Origin: Saprospiraceae bacterium
Lineage (GTDB): Bacteria > Bacteroidota > Bacteroidia > Chitinophagales > Saprospiraceae
Reading direction: 5' to 3'
Assembly: GCA_013001595.1 (NCBI GenBank)
Contig: JABDMH010000056.1
Location: forward strand, 230,138 to 294,137
DNA length: 64,000 nucleotides
Positions 44,479 through 54,453 of this stretch are shown in pieces; positions within the stretch are counted from its first letter, which is position 1; the number at the start of each line of letters is the position of its first letter. Under the pieces are notes generated by a model. The model saw nothing but the letters and a program-made list of their open reading frames with translations, was not told where the DNA came from and did no database searches. A program made the translations under genes and the position numbers.

Positions 44479-47430
44479 ATGATGACCAGGAGAAATCGAT
44501 ATTTTGAAAGTCCCCACTTTCCTAAGCTGTTGTATCGCCTTACCCAATTGGCGATCTTCATATTCCTATGTTGGACCTCAGAAGCCCAAGTGCTTAAAGA
44601 AGAGCTCCCGAGCAGGGTCATATCACTTGATCAGCAGCAATGGGAACAGGCTTTATCGACCACACCGCTGGAGTTTTCCTCGAAAGCGCGCAGCGCACCA
44701 ACCACCATCAAATTACCAATGCCACAAGGCGAATCGCAATCCTTTGAGGTGGTCGAGTCACCGATCATGCATCCTGATTTTGCTGCCAGATTTCCTTCTT
44801 TTAAGACCTATGCACTAGTTAGTAAGGAAAACCCTGGAACGACTGGTAGACTATCCGTTACTTCACTAGGGATCCAAGCAACGATCCTCAAACCTGACGG
44901 AACCATACATATTCGGCCTTTACCTGAACTAGGGGCCGGACAACATGAGGTGGCCCAGGTTCAGTTAGGTGCGGAGCCGATGGAATGTGGTACCATTGAG
45001 GATCAGGTTCAGTCGGATTTTCAGCGAAGCAAGCGCATGGCCAGTGGAACGAATGGCGCAAACATTCGTACCTACACACTGGCTATCGTAACTACTGGAG
45101 AATTTTTTAACAACAATGGACCTACCGTTGCTGATGCGCAGGCCGTTGTGGTCAACTCTGTCAATAGTATTCAAGCCATTTTCGAACGCGACCTTTCGGT
45201 GCGATTCAATTTACTAACGCCTTTTATATATACCAACCCACAGACCGATCCATTTCCAATTAGCAATCGTACTTTAGAAGCAGCCCAAGCTGTGGAAGCG
45301 AACTTTTCAGGACAAGGGTATGACTTGGGACATGTTTTTCACAGTACAAACTCTGGAGGTAGTGGTGTCGCTCAGTTGTCTGTAATCTGTAGCAATTACT
45401 CGTATGGAACTGGGTATCGCAGGGGTGGAGGTTGGAGTGGTTCATCCAACAATTCATCAATTGGCTGGATTGGTCTAGCTGCCCACGAATTTGGGCATAT
45501 GTTTGCCATGCCCCACTCATTTAATGGAGGTACCGGCAACTGCGCCGGAAATATCAGTTCCTATGGTGCCTATGAAATCGGGAGTGGTAGTACCATTATG
45601 TCTTACCAGGGCAGCTGTTCAGGTCAGAATGTACCAGGCTCCGGTGCTGCCGACAACTATTTTCACACCAACAGCATAGATCGCGCTCTGAATTACCTTA
45701 ATTCAAAGTCATGCGAGATGACTACCACAAGTGGGAATAGTCCCCCATCTATTGATGCCAATCCTTGTGGCGGCAGCCATACCATTCCTGTCAATACCCC
45801 ATTTAGACTCACTGGATCTGGTACGGATGCAGATGGAGATCTAATCTACTACACATGGGAGCAATATGACGAAGATGGTGCCGGTGTGCCTACCCAGGGA
45901 CTCATCGGTAGTGCAGCCGCAGCCAATGCCAACGCTCCGCTATTTCGTAGCTTTCCACCCGAACCCAATCCCACCAGATATTTTCCCAATTTGGGATTGA
46001 TCTTGGCGAATGACTATGACTCGAATTTTGAACCCTTGCCTACTGTTGCCCGCACATTGAATTTTCGCTTGATTGGACGAGACATGCAGCCCAATGGTGT
46101 GGGTATTGGTTGGTCTGATTTGGCGGTGATGGTAAGTGGGGCCGGCACTTTTTCTGTAACCGCTCCCAACGGTGGGCAGAACCTTTCAGCCGGCAGTAAC
46201 ACAACAGTAACCTGGAACACCGGAGGATCAAATGCCTATTGCAATTCTGTTAACATTAAGTTATCTGTTGACGGAGGCCTCACTTATCCCTATACATTGG
46301 TCAGCAATACGGCCAATGATGGCAGTACCTCAGTTAGTATTCCCGCCGGTGTACAAAATACCTCGGAGGCAAGAATCATGGTAGAATCTGCCACTAGTAC
46401 CTGTGTTGTCTTTTTTGACATTTCCAATGCCAATTTCACGATCTCATCAGATTGTCTAGCTGCCACCAGTAGCATCTGTCCTGCCAATTCCGTGTCTCAT
46501 TCGGTAGGGAGTAGCAATTTGAATTTTGATTTAGATAACCTCTATGGTGGTGAAATCACTTCGATCAGTCGCACCATGAATACTTCCAGTCCTTCGGGAC
46601 AAATTGCTAATGGGGTGGCATACGAAAGTACCGATTGCCAAACTCCCAATTGGGGAAATAGAAAATATGTCGAAGTTGATTTTACTGTGTCCACGGCTGG
46701 TGAATATACCCTAACTGAAAACTTCAGTTTCTTTGCCATCATGTCGGTATTTGAGGCCGATGGCTTTAATTCTTCTGATCCATGTGCCTCAGTTTTTTTG
46801 GGTTCGAATGCCAGGGGAACGAGCACAATCTACGCCCGAAACTATACAACCATTTCTTTAAATACTTGTGTGGTGTATAAGGCCATGGTCTGGAACGGCA
46901 GTAGCGATTCTGGCAGTGGATCGATCAGCTTTCAGGGGCCAGGTACCGTCTATGAATCTACCAATAGCCCTGGGAATGGCTATGGCTATTCTTATATAGC
47001 CATAAACAGCGCAACGGACAACGTGCAAATGGTCAGTAGCAGTGCTGATTTTCGAAATCTGGCGCTGGGTGATTATCAAGTCTATGGAGCATCATATTAC
47101 AGTGGGGCAGGACCTTCACCTACTACAGTGAATCCCTCTTCTTGGGTGGGTAACTCTTTATCACAAATATTGTCTGGAGGTGACTGTGCTTTGTTCAGCA
47201 TCAATGCAAAAAATGTTACGGTGACTGGACCCTGTCCACCAACTTTGGTCATTAATGACAACCCCATCAGCAGTGATGTCTATCAAGCAGGAAACTCCAT
47301 CACTTCTGCCGGTAGTATTGCTACTGGATCTAGTGTTATGTTTATGGCCAATCAGGAGGTACAACTTCAACCTAATTTCGAAGCCGATCAAAATGCAGTA
47401 TTTGAGATCGTGATGGATGGTTGCGATTAG
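44479..47430 (+). CDS. secreted reprolysin-type metalloprotease with C-terminal 3-coathanger domain
   Basis: A 983-residue secreted protease. A signal segment (about 17-36) is followed by a propeptide (to about 190) and a metzincin catalytic domain. The zinc site is HEFGHMFAMPH (His336, Glu337, His340, His346), followed by a Met-turn-like STIMSYQGSC. Then come Ig-like and beta domains (NGGQNLSAGSNTTVTWN near 565), a CBM-like region, and a C-terminal domain, ATGSSVMFMANQEVQLQPNF...MDGC, that I know as the 3-coathanger stack domain of Bacteroidota secreted proteins. It probably degrades extracellular protein. Two ATGs (44479, 44482) are possible starts. Confidence 0.88.
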   Translation: MMTRRNRYFESPHFPKLLYRLTQLAIFIFLCWTSEAQVLKEELPSRVISLDQQQWEQALSTTPLEFSSKARSAPTTIKLPMPQGESQSFEVVESPIMHPDFAARFPSFKTYALVSKENPGTTGRLSVTSLGIQATILKPDGTIHIRPLPELGAGQHEVAQVQLGAEPMECGTIEDQVQSDFQRSKRMASGTNGANIRTYTLAIVTTGEFFNNNGPTVADAQAVVVNSVNSIQAIFERDLSVRFNLLTPFIYTNPQTDPFPISNRTLEAAQAVEANFSGQGYDLGHVFHSTNSGGSGVAQLSVICSNYSYGTGYRRGGGWSGSSNNSSIGWIGLAAHEFGHMFAMPHSFNGGTGNCAGNISSYGAYEIGSGSTIMSYQGSCSGQNVPGSGAADNYFHTNSIDRALNYLNSKSCEMTTTSGNSPPSIDANPCGGSHTIPVNTPFRLTGSGTDADGDLIYYTWEQYDEDGAGVPTQGLIGSAAAANANAPLFRSFPPEPNPTRYFPNLGLILANDYDSNFEPLPTVARTLNFRLIGRDMQPNGVGIGWSDLAVMVSGAGTFSVTAPNGGQNLSAGSNTTVTWNTGGSNAYCNSVNIKLSVDGGLTYPYTLVSNTANDGSTSVSIPAGVQNTSEARIMVESATSTCVVFFDISNANFTISSDCLAATSSICPANSVSHSVGSSNLNFDLDNLYGGEITSISRTMNTSSPSGQIANGVAYESTDCQTPNWGNRKYVEVDFTVSTAGEYTLTENFSFFAIMSVFEADGFNSSDPCASVFLGSNARGTSTIYARNYTTISLNTCVVYKAMVWNGSSDSGSGSISFQGPGTVYESTNSPGNGYGYSYIAINSATDNVQMVSSSADFRNLALGDYQVYGASYYSGAGPSPTTVNPSSWVGNSLSQILSGGDCALFSINAKNVTVTGPCPPTLVINDNPISSDVYQAGNSITSAGSIATGSSVMFMANQEVQLQPNFEADQNAVFEIVMDGCD

Positions 47431-47440
47431 TATTGGAACA

Positions 47441-48769
47441 TCAGTTTGATTGAAGTCCCACAGTATTTACAGCAATCACTTGATAGGTGGGGGAATTTCC
47501 ATCAGTTGCGGTGGAATCATAGTACTCCATTTTTTGCAAGGGTTGTACCGGTGTGTCACTATACTGGAGACCTTGGAATAGAGGTCTACCAAAACGATTT
47601 GTTGGGTTCTCGGGTACAGTTCCAATTTCTTCACCATCACGTAATATGATGAAATGGGCAATGCCACTTTCCAGATCTGCATCACACTCCCATCGGATCA
47701 TTTGTCCCGACACCTGAATATTGGTTGGTATTGGTGGAGGCGTTGCATCTGATATTTCTGTATTATCCATATAGACCTTCCAGGCTTTGGCCACACTTTC
47801 GCCAGGAAGCCAGATTGCTTCCGTGTCGTCACCAGGAAATGCAGCGGCTGGCCATGCCTTGCCTTCGATGGTGGCTAGCCAGCCCTGATCAGGAGGCATA
47901 TTGAGAAGAGGCTGGCTATAGTGTTGCGGCAATCGTGCACTTAGGCAGGCATCGAACCAAGGGATTGCCAGGTAGCGTTGATTACCACATTGATGTCCGG
48001 TGAGCGGATCAATGGCCACACCAAACAAACCGCCGTCGCTACGGACGGTTTTCCAGAATTGCTGTGCCGCTGGCCAAACTTTGGCAAATCGGCCCTCCTT
48101 TACAGTATATCCCTCTTCAGTGCCCAGATTAGACATCATGGGGACATTATGTGCTTTGGAAGGAATCTCAATTACTTTGGCTGAAGGATGATCTGGCAAG
48201 GGCGTAAGTACAGGAGAACCTGAACGCAACCAAGTAGCAGCTACTTGGTCCGGATACAGCAATGTCATCGTCCCAACCCAGACGGCTCCGCCGCTATGTC
48301 CCCAGAGCGCCCATGGCACCTTGGTGAGTTCCGGATGACCACTCATTTGTCCCAAATCTGTTAGGGCATTCTGAAAGGCCTGGCCAGAACCATTGCGTGG
48401 ATCACACCAAAGTATGCATTCTAGTTCCTTAGGTTGTTCATAGGATGGTGCCATCAAGGCACAGCGATGCTTTTGTGCCAAGGCTTGCCAGTGCAGATCG
48501 TACGCCCCTGTGAGTCCAGATTTACAGGATCCTTCCCCGCAACCATGCTGATGGACAATGACACCCCGCAAAGTATCAACACCGCTGGGAATCCAAATGG
48601 TATATTTTACCGGCATGCTCAGTTCCCCAGGTTGAGTTGAGGCCTCGTATCTTACCCTGTAGTACGGAGTTTCGGCAGCGGGATAGACGTCATAAGGAGG
48701 CTGTTGCGCATATCCAGATGAATAGGCGATGACCAATAAAAGAAAGGTGAAGCCAAGACGAATTGTCAT
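47441..48769 (-). CDS. exported alpha/beta hydrolase (esterase-like)
   Basis: A 442-residue exported hydrolase; the start at 48769 gives a clear signal peptide ([19 protein letters not shown] to YAQ). The nucleophile elbow is WGHSGGAVW (Ser159), and [13 protein letters not shown] near residue 73 forms an oxyanion-type loop rich in cysteine. Several paired cysteines (CALM, CILWCD, CLSAR) suggest disulfides. A C-terminal fibronectin-like beta domain follows ([25 protein letters not shown]). The role may be ester removal from a polysaccharide or other polymer. It converges on the metalloprotease gene (10 bases between stops). Confidence 0.75.
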   Translation of the reverse strand: MTIRLGFTFLLLVIAYSSGYAQQPPYDVYPAAETPYYRVRYEASTQPGELSMPVKYTIWIPSGVDTLRGVIVHQHGCGEGSCKSGLTGAYDLHWQALAQKHRCALMAPSYEQPKELECILWCDPRNGSGQAFQNALTDLGQMSGHPELTKVPWALWGHSGGAVWVGTMTLLYPDQVAATWLRSGSPVLTPLPDHPSAKVIEIPSKAHNVPMMSNLGTEEGYTVKEGRFAKVWPAAQQFWKTVRSDGGLFGVAIDPLTGHQCGNQRYLAIPWFDACLSARLPQHYSQPLLNMPPDQGWLATIEGKAWPAAAFPGDDTEAIWLPGESVAKAWKVYMDNTEISDATPPPIPTNIQVSGQMIRWECDADLESGIAHFIILRDGEEIGTVPENPTNRFGRPLFQGLQYSDTPVQPLQKMEYYDSTATDGNSPTYQVIAVNTVGLQSN

Positions 48770-49639
48770 GTGATTAGGGATTGTGGTATGAAAAATACCT
48801 TGGTTTAACACAAATCAAAGTACTGAAAATAGAATAAACTTTTAGTTGAATTCATTACTTCTATTTGCAGGTGATAGAAGAGCGTACTTTCATTCTGCTA
48901 CCCATATGGATTTCCTTAAAATGTTGTTTTTCAGATACGTAACGAAAGCCATACAAAGCCCTTCGACAAGCTCAGGGAGACTATTGGTTTTTATCGAGAC
49001 CTAAGAAGACTCCCCCCTGCGAATTTCTATCGAATTGTCTGTTATTTGACCTCTTGCCATTCTGAAAAATTGGTCATGTCTCAAGAAGATTTTAATTCTA
49101 TGTTCGTATTTCCACAACAATCATTAGTACCAAAGTCAGGCTGAGTTTTCATTTTTTTTTCCAAAAATGGAAGAGGGAAATGCCAAGGGTTTCAAAGGTT
49201 TCTCATACCTGTGTCCCCCATATTAATACTTCCTGAAAATAGAGTATTGTGAAGTTCTGTTATAGGAGGTGTAGCAATTCGTAGTTGAAACACCCTATGT
49301 ATGTTCTGCCTTTCGATTTCATGTTGTTCCACCACCTATGACAACAACTTCATAAGTTGCTGTAATTCAAGTGTCTAACACCAGTAGTACAACTTCAAAA
49401 AGCACACCACCGTACAAAGTCAGGGTGACTATCAGGTTGTTTACATAGTAATTTATTACCACATACAGCACGAACTACCCTTCGATGGAAGTTGTTTCAC
49501 CCATGGTGACCATTGGGTATATAGGTACACTTTTGTCATCTAAAACATACACATACCTATTTCCCCGATAGCCGGGCTAGACAAGGATCCCTTTTGGGAT
49601 TGGCGAGATTTTGTCGTCTTTTGCTGCATTCACAATCTT
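48770..49639. other. 870-bp intergenic region with a palindrome
   Basis: The largest featureless gap in this half of the window, between two minus-strand genes. It contains the palindromic repeat at 48959-48977, a T9 tract near 49150, and a series of loosely similar stretches between 49250 and 49510 built on GTTG...CACC that are too variable to be a repeat array. No ORF of note. Confidence 0.4.
48959..48977. repeat. CCCTTCGACAAGCTCAGGG imperfect palindrome
   Basis: This 19-base near-palindrome is a sequence I recognise as a widely dispersed REP-like repeat in diverse bacteria, especially Bacteroidota. Only one copy was noticed in the window. Confidence 0.5.
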
Positions 49640-50929
49640 TCATTCCATAATCAATATGGGAATTGTTTTATCTCCCTGATTATTTAGGATTTGTGCAAAA
49701 TAAATTCCAAGGGAAAGCTGCGGTAAATGGATCCGATTGATGTGTGCGGGTAAATAAGTTTCAAAATGTAGGCGTCCATCTGAGTCGATGATTTGCAACT
49801 GGCTATCTTTTTCCACTAGTATTTGAAGGGTACGGTTTCCATTGCTTAGAACGGTAGGATACAGTCTGATCTGCTTGTTCGCTGCTACTTGAACAGATTT
49901 ACTGGGAGACCAATCTGTGGTTCCATCAAGATCAACCATTTCTAAACGATAATGAACATGCCCAGAAGTTTTTGGTGGCAGTTGATCGAAATAGGCATAG
50001 TCTGCGGGTGTGGTTGCATCACCATTTGCCGATTTACGATAGATTTCCACAAATTCTTGGCCCTCTATTTTCCGCTCCAGCTTAAAAAAATCCACATCGA
50101 TTTCCGACGCTGTCGACCAGGAAATATCGATGCCCTTTTCTATTTTCTTGACTGCAAAACGAGACAATTCTACTGGAAGTGTGGTTCCAGACAATAGGGG
50201 ATCGAGTGCAGCAAACCATTTCTCAAATATCTTTTCTTCTCCGGCGTCATTGGGATGAGCTGCGTCATATAGATCTAGAGCGGGATCAAAATCCGTATAC
50301 TGATCTACCACTACTATTTCAGATTCAGAGGTTGTTTTACGTGTTGCTAGTGCCGGGATGGAATCATTGAATTGTTGAACACATGCATCGACACTTATTG
50401 ATTCATGACCAATGATTTGTGCAAGTATTATAGTCATGCTGTTGTTGTATGCTTGTAATGTATCTATCAAGGCCTCCAATTCTAAGACAGAAGAAGATAC
50501 TGATTGGCCATCCCAACAATCATTGGTGCCCAGATGGATTAAGACGTAGTCGGGAGCTCCAGTGGAATCTAACCATATGCCTAGTCTGCCTGTCCCATTG
50601 CAGGTACCACTACGACCGTACAAGATTTCATCAATGGTCCATGCCCAATGACCCTCATGATCCCAGTCAAATTTCATATCTGTAAAATCTTCACAAGGAT
50701 AGGCTTGATTTAGGGTGCCGATAAAATCAATGTTGTAGCCCATGGTGTCCTTGAGGCGTTGCCAAAGTTTTAACCGCCAAGTATTATGGGTGGTGCCGTC
50801 ATTTGCAATGGAGCTGCCTTCGCCTTGGGTGATGCTATTGCCAAGGGGCAGAATTTTGATGGCATCTTGACCATAGCTGAAGGTAGAAAACACTAGTAGC
50901 AAGGATAAACACCAGGAATATTTCATCAT
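49640..50929 (-). CDS. secreted SGNH/GDSL esterase with type IX sorting domain
   Basis: A 429-residue secreted enzyme: signal peptide MMKYSWCLSLLLVFSTFSYG; SGNH hydrolase domain to about residue 235 with block I LPLGNSITQG, block III HLGTNDCWDG and block V DAAHPNDAG; a linker beta domain (LPVELSRFAVKKIEKGIDIS); and a C-terminal type IX sorting domain (IRLYPTVLSNGNRTLQILVE to GIYFAQILNNQGDKTIPI). It is likely a carbohydrate esterase exported across the outer membrane by the type IX system. The start is one of two consecutive ATGs; a TTG farther upstream adds nothing signal-like. Confidence 0.87.
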   Translation of the reverse strand: MMKYSWCLSLLLVFSTFSYGQDAIKILPLGNSITQGEGSSIANDGTTHNTWRLKLWQRLKDTMGYNIDFIGTLNQAYPCEDFTDMKFDWDHEGHWAWTIDEILYGRSGTCNGTGRLGIWLDSTGAPDYVLIHLGTNDCWDGQSVSSSVLELEALIDTLQAYNNSMTIILAQIIGHESISVDACVQQFNDSIPALATRKTTSESEIVVVDQYTDFDPALDLYDAAHPNDAGEEKIFEKWFAALDPLLSGTTLPVELSRFAVKKIEKGIDISWSTASEIDVDFFKLERKIEGQEFVEIYRKSANGDATTPADYAYFDQLPPKTSGHVHYRLEMVDLDGTTDWSPSKSVQVAANKQIRLYPTVLSNGNRTLQILVEKDSQLQIIDSDGRLHFETYLPAHINRIHLPQLSLGIYFAQILNNQGDKTIPILIME

Positions 50930-51095
50930 TATCTTTTTGAACGAACGGTCGAACAATGAAATAGTCAGAGTGGACGAGATATTTAGGTGTCCTGAGTGAG
51001 AGGGTTATCACATAAACGAATGAAATCGATTTTTCATGTGCTGTTGGAATACAGGTCCTCCAGCACTCATCAGTTTCAGATATCAGAGCATTCTG

Positions 51096-52562
51096 CTACC
51101 ATAGCCGATTCAGCATCTCCAATGTCATTGCGACTAAAATTTGGCCCCCCTCTGCTCCGACGACATTACTTTGACACACTGCACTATAACCTCCTCCTGC
51201 AACTGCCATCTCTGTGGGCAGATAAGTGCCTGGACCTGCCAGCTGAATAACAAAAGTTTGCAAAGCATGACTGCGTGCCTTGATTTGAATGCCGTAGTCG
51301 GTGAAGAGTTCAAACTGATTGGTGCAAATCGCGATGTCTCCGATGCGCAGTGCATGGATTTCTGTTTGGTATTGTGGGCTCGGGTCGGTCTTTTGTGTTT
51401 CAAATCTTTGTACGATATCCCCATACCAGGTCATCCGAGTATGCAATTTGTCAGCCATTTGGGGATCAGCTTGTATGGTATCAAATGCTTCTAGTGAAAT
51501 CCTCCTTGATTCTACAAATTCGTCAACGGTGATGATCCGCTTGGGTAGGTCCAATGTGGCCATTTCATGCCGGAACACAATGTTGTCATAACGGTCTTTC
51601 TTCACTACATCAAATGTGTGTTGTACGGCATCTACTATCCGTGAGGCAACGTCTTCCATTCGAGTTGTCCCACTTAAATCGACCATACGCTGAAGTGCTG
51701 CTTTTCGATAGATGGGATGAGGGGATTGATCTCCAGCAGCTCCAATCCAGCCTGCCACTACCAGATCACTCCCATAGATCTGTTTCAGTTTTTCTCGAAC
51801 TGGGTGCCAATAGTCGGCATCAACATTCTTGAGTCCCTCGACCTCCTGTGCTGGACAGGCCACGTCAATACTTGTTGCAATCAGATTATCATCCGTGTTC
51901 CAAAAGAACAATGTTTGTACATCATGATCTTCATAACCCTCCAAGCGCTGAAAGTCAGGGTCACCCGTCATTCCATACATTTTTGCCTCACCACTTCGAT
52001 AAACCACTCTTCGATTGTAGGGGATGGCTGCTCTTCGAGTACCCCAACTGACGCTGGCCGTAGTTCTTGATCCCCAAGCTTGCAAGATGCCAGACACGAT
52101 CTGATCCACCAAGAAGTTGCGATAGTCGGATACTTGTGTAATGTCTTTTGGAAGCTTGTATAAAAAAGACGGGCGATCGGTTGAGTCTGTGATGACAGGG
52201 GATGTATGTGTATGCGTTGCACTTAGGATAATCTTGTCTACACTAAATCCTGGTAATCGGTTTTGTACTTGTTGGCGTACCAGAGAGATCACTTGATTTG
52301 GTATGTAGACTAAATCACAAGAGACAAATATGGCTGTGTCCGGTATATCATCTTCCGACTGTGAAGAGATGGCAATGATATTAGCAGCTAGCGGTGTTTG
52401 CACGCTGTCTGCAATGCGCAGATGAAACTGGCCCATTAAAGCCACTGGCAGCTGTGGCGTAATGTCTACCGAGGACGCACCCACATAGAGTGTGGAGCCA
52501 GCCACAGGAATATGCAAGATGGCCAGGAAGAAGCAAATACAGGTAAGAGAAATTTTGCACAT
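51096..52562 (-). CDS. neutral/alkaline ceramidase-like exported hydrolase
   Basis: A 488-residue exported protein with signal peptide (MCKISLTCICFFLAILHIPV). The body matches the N-terminal domain of neutral/alkaline non-lysosomal ceramidases: GASSVDITPQLPVALMGQF, FVSCDLVYIP, SATHTHTSPVITD (zinc-type His pair) and AGWIGAAGDQSPH, ending in GGGYSAVCQSNVVGAEGG. Short relatives like this are common in sugar loci of Planctomycetes and Bacteroidota and may not act on ceramide. The ATG at 52562 is used; a TTG four codons earlier is unlikely. The hairpin cluster at 52759-52853 lies 200-290 bases upstream of the start. Confidence 0.8.
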   Translation of the reverse strand: MCKISLTCICFFLAILHIPVAGSTLYVGASSVDITPQLPVALMGQFHLRIADSVQTPLAANIIAISSQSEDDIPDTAIFVSCDLVYIPNQVISLVRQQVQNRLPGFSVDKIILSATHTHTSPVITDSTDRPSFLYKLPKDITQVSDYRNFLVDQIVSGILQAWGSRTTASVSWGTRRAAIPYNRRVVYRSGEAKMYGMTGDPDFQRLEGYEDHDVQTLFFWNTDDNLIATSIDVACPAQEVEGLKNVDADYWHPVREKLKQIYGSDLVVAGWIGAAGDQSPHPIYRKAALQRMVDLSGTTRMEDVASRIVDAVQHTFDVVKKDRYDNIVFRHEMATLDLPKRIITVDEFVESRRISLEAFDTIQADPQMADKLHTRMTWYGDIVQRFETQKTDPSPQYQTEIHALRIGDIAICTNQFELFTDYGIQIKARSHALQTFVIQLAGPGTYLPTEMAVAGGGYSAVCQSNVVGAEGGQILVAMTLEMLNRLW

Positions 52563-52758
52563 AGCGTTGGTCAATATTGCTTTTTCTACGAATGACTACC
52601 CATAGCATTTCCAGATGCATCGCCAATTCGGCCTACCTGGAGCTACTACCGAGTGCAGATGCTATTTGGCACCTCTTGGCAAAAGATAGTAAAAGAAACA
52701 GAGGGGACTAGTAAGCGCTTTCCGGAAGGTGCTATTTTCACAAAATGAAATTCTTTTG

Positions 52759-52853
52759 GCCCGCCTGAATTATGTAGGCGGGCAGGTGAGATTTGCACTT
52801 TTTCGGATTGGGCTCACCAATAAAGAGATCAGCCCATGCCGTTGGCATGGGCT
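52759..52853. other. three consecutive hairpins (structured RNA, attenuator or REP-like cluster)
   Basis: Three inverted repeats follow one another in 95 bases: GCCCGCCT/AGGCGGGC (8 bp, 52759-52783), GGTGAG/CTCACC (6 bp, 52785-52818) and AGCCCATGCC/GGCATGGGCT (10 bp, 3-base loop, 52831-52853). All are perfect. No strong T tract follows on either strand. The cluster lies downstream of two small minus-strand ORFs and upstream of the ceramidase-like gene. Confidence 0.6.
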
Positions 52854-52892
52854 CCAACATATGTGTTCAAAAGCTAGGGATTACTTCAGGTG

Positions 52893-53066
52893 TCAGATGA
52901 ATAAGTGTTCGTCGGTTGGCTTCACTAGCTCATTGTTGTGGAGTGAACTCGAGGCAATTATCAAGCTGTGACGAAGGTGGTTCTCTGATACTTGTTCGCG
53001 GTTAGAAGGATCACGATACAAGTGTTTGTAGAGAGAAAGGGCGATTTTCACGGTAAGTAAGATCAT
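52893..53066 (-). CDS. small ORF, 57 residues, hypothetical
   Basis: An ATG 15 bases after the stop of the preceding small gene opens MILLTVKIALSLYKHLYRDP and ends KPTDEHLFI. Codon choice looks ordinary and the spacing suggests a two-gene unit with 53081-53251. No family recognised; the hydrophobic start is short. It may be chance. Confidence 0.35.
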   Translation of the reverse strand: MILLTVKIALSLYKHLYRDPSNREQVSENHLRHSLIIASSSLHNNELVKPTDEHLFI

Positions 53067-53080
53067 GGCATTGCTACTTT

Positions 53081-53251
53081 TTATAACCAAGCCACCGCTT
53101 GATCACAAGAGATGTCCTCCAAGAAGTATTCTCCCGTATAGATGTGATTGAAAATGAGTTCTTCCCGCAGAATTTCAAAATGAGACTCTGTTTTTGCTTG
53201 CTCTGCGATCCAATTGATGGCTTCTAGATGACTGCTGAATTCCTTTTTCAT
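53081..53251 (-). CDS. small conserved-looking protein, 56 residues
   Basis: Starts MKKEFSSHLEAINWIAEQAK and continues through HFEILREELIFNHIYTGEYF to end QAVAWL. The acidic, helix-rich composition and regular codon pattern look like a genuine small cytoplasmic protein, and I have the impression of relatives in other Bacteroidota, but I cannot name a family or function. Second small ORF 15 bases downstream. Confidence 0.6.
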   Translation of the reverse strand: MKKEFSSHLEAINWIAEQAKTESHFEILREELIFNHIYTGEYFLEDISCDQAVAWL

Positions 53252-53514
53252 TTTTCTTGATTGTTTTGTTAGAAATTGATGTTCTACTACCATGTGTAGT
53301 AAGGCCCTCCAATTGTCCTAACGGAATCGGCTTTTTTTCAAAAGACACGATAGCCTTTCAAGATCAAAAGGAAAGGTCTTGAGGGAAGTACATCTTTCAC
53401 GGTAAAAGAGGGGCAGCAATAGTTGCTTTGGAAAAAGATGAGAGTAGACAAACCTGCAGATTGAGGTTTGGTGTCCATACCGTTTAATGGAAGATGGTAA
53501 TACTACACCGGCAC

Positions 53515-54051
53515 TTACCGAGATGTCTCTCTTAGTTCACTTATTTTGGTAAGGAGTTGATCAAAGGAAAATCGATCGCTGTTGTCCTTGCCCACGTAGC
53601 GATAGACTTCCACCCCATGGGTATCCAATAAGACAAATGCGGGAAAGTGTACAATCTGACCGTGGAACTCATATCCATCGGGTATGCTAAATTGCGCTGC
53701 CAATGCCGCCTCAGGGTCACGATAGATTGGATAAGGATCAACTTCGTCGTCGGTTAGGTTTTCTGCCCAGGCAGCAATGTCCTGATCAGAGTCAGGCTTG
53801 ATGAATATTTGCACTACATTCGGTAGCTCTTTGCCGCGAGTAATAAAATTGTTGGTGTGTCGCAAGCATCGTGGGCAATCCGTTTTTAGCAAAAAGTGCA
53901 GTGCCACAAATTTGCCATTGACTTTACTTAAGGTAAAATGACTTGAATCGGTTGCAGATCGCAGTTCGAAATCGACTGGATTTTGTGCCAAGCCGATACT
54001 TGGCAATAGGAGGATAGGAAGTAGGAAACCAAAAAAGCTGAGCTGCTGCAT
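53515..54051 (-). CDS. exported redoxin/TlpA-like protein
   Basis: A 178-residue protein with signal peptide (MQQLSFFGFLLPILLLPSIGLAQ) and an AhpC/TSA-TlpA thioredoxin-like fold: DFELRSATDSSHFTLSKVNG, then FLLKTDCPRCLRHTN with the CxxC pair, and FPAFVLLDTHGVEVYRYVG as the cis-proline region. It likely acts as a periplasmic thiol-disulfide or peroxide-reducing protein. Neighbour genes do not indicate a partner. Confidence 0.8.
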   Translation of the reverse strand: MQQLSFFGFLLPILLLPSIGLAQNPVDFELRSATDSSHFTLSKVNGKFVALHFLLKTDCPRCLRHTNNFITRGKELPNVVQIFIKPDSDQDIAAWAENLTDDEVDPYPIYRDPEAALAAQFSIPDGYEFHGQIVHFPAFVLLDTHGVEVYRYVGKDNSDRFSFDQLLTKISELRETSR

Positions 54052-54152
54052 AGTTGCTAAGGTAAGTATCTTACCCCGGAATGTATGCAGGGCGGATTAG
54101 CAAGCAAACATTTCAATTATTACGTTAACCTAGGTGTGGTTCGTTCTCGTTT

Positions 54153-54350
54153 TCAAAGCCTGGTTCTTAGGGAAGGCCGAAAAAGAAGGTAGAATAGAGT
54201 AGTGAATATTACTATGGGAGAAACGAAATAGCCTATGAAGCCCAAGATCAAACCAATACTTCCTAATTGCCAGGAAGGATCGTATACATGCAGCAATATG
54301 GGGAGACTTAGTAAGATGATTGCAATGATGGTGAGCTTTGATCTTAACAT
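54153..54350 (-). CDS. small membrane protein, 65 residues
   Basis: Two predicted membrane helices (LTIIAIILLSLPILLHVY and SIGLILGFIGYFVSPIVIF continuing to TTLFYLLF) and a basic tail (RPSLRTRL) in 65 residues. Arrangement and codon use look real, but no family is recognised. It lies between the DraG-esterase fusion start side and the redoxin gene on the same strand, about 100 bases from each. Confidence 0.55.
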   Translation of the reverse strand: MLRSKLTIIAIILLSLPILLHVYDPSWQLGSIGLILGFIGYFVSPIVIFTTLFYLLFRPSLRTRL

Positions 54351-54453
54351 GCTAAATATGTGTCTTTCTTATAAAAGTAGGACTACAACGCACTTCAAGA
54401 GGAGGGAAGGTAGACATTGATTTGGATTTGTGCATTGCAAAGACGCTGTCAAG

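Noticed and set aside
49250..49510. Possible degenerate CRISPR-like array of GTTG...CACC stretches
   Set aside because: The units differ in sequence, length and spacing, and no two share more than about 10 consecutive bases; no cas gene is nearby.
51096..52562. True ceramidase acting on sphingolipids
   Set aside because: Only the N-terminal domain family is present and the context is glycan breakdown, so a lipid substrate cannot be claimed.
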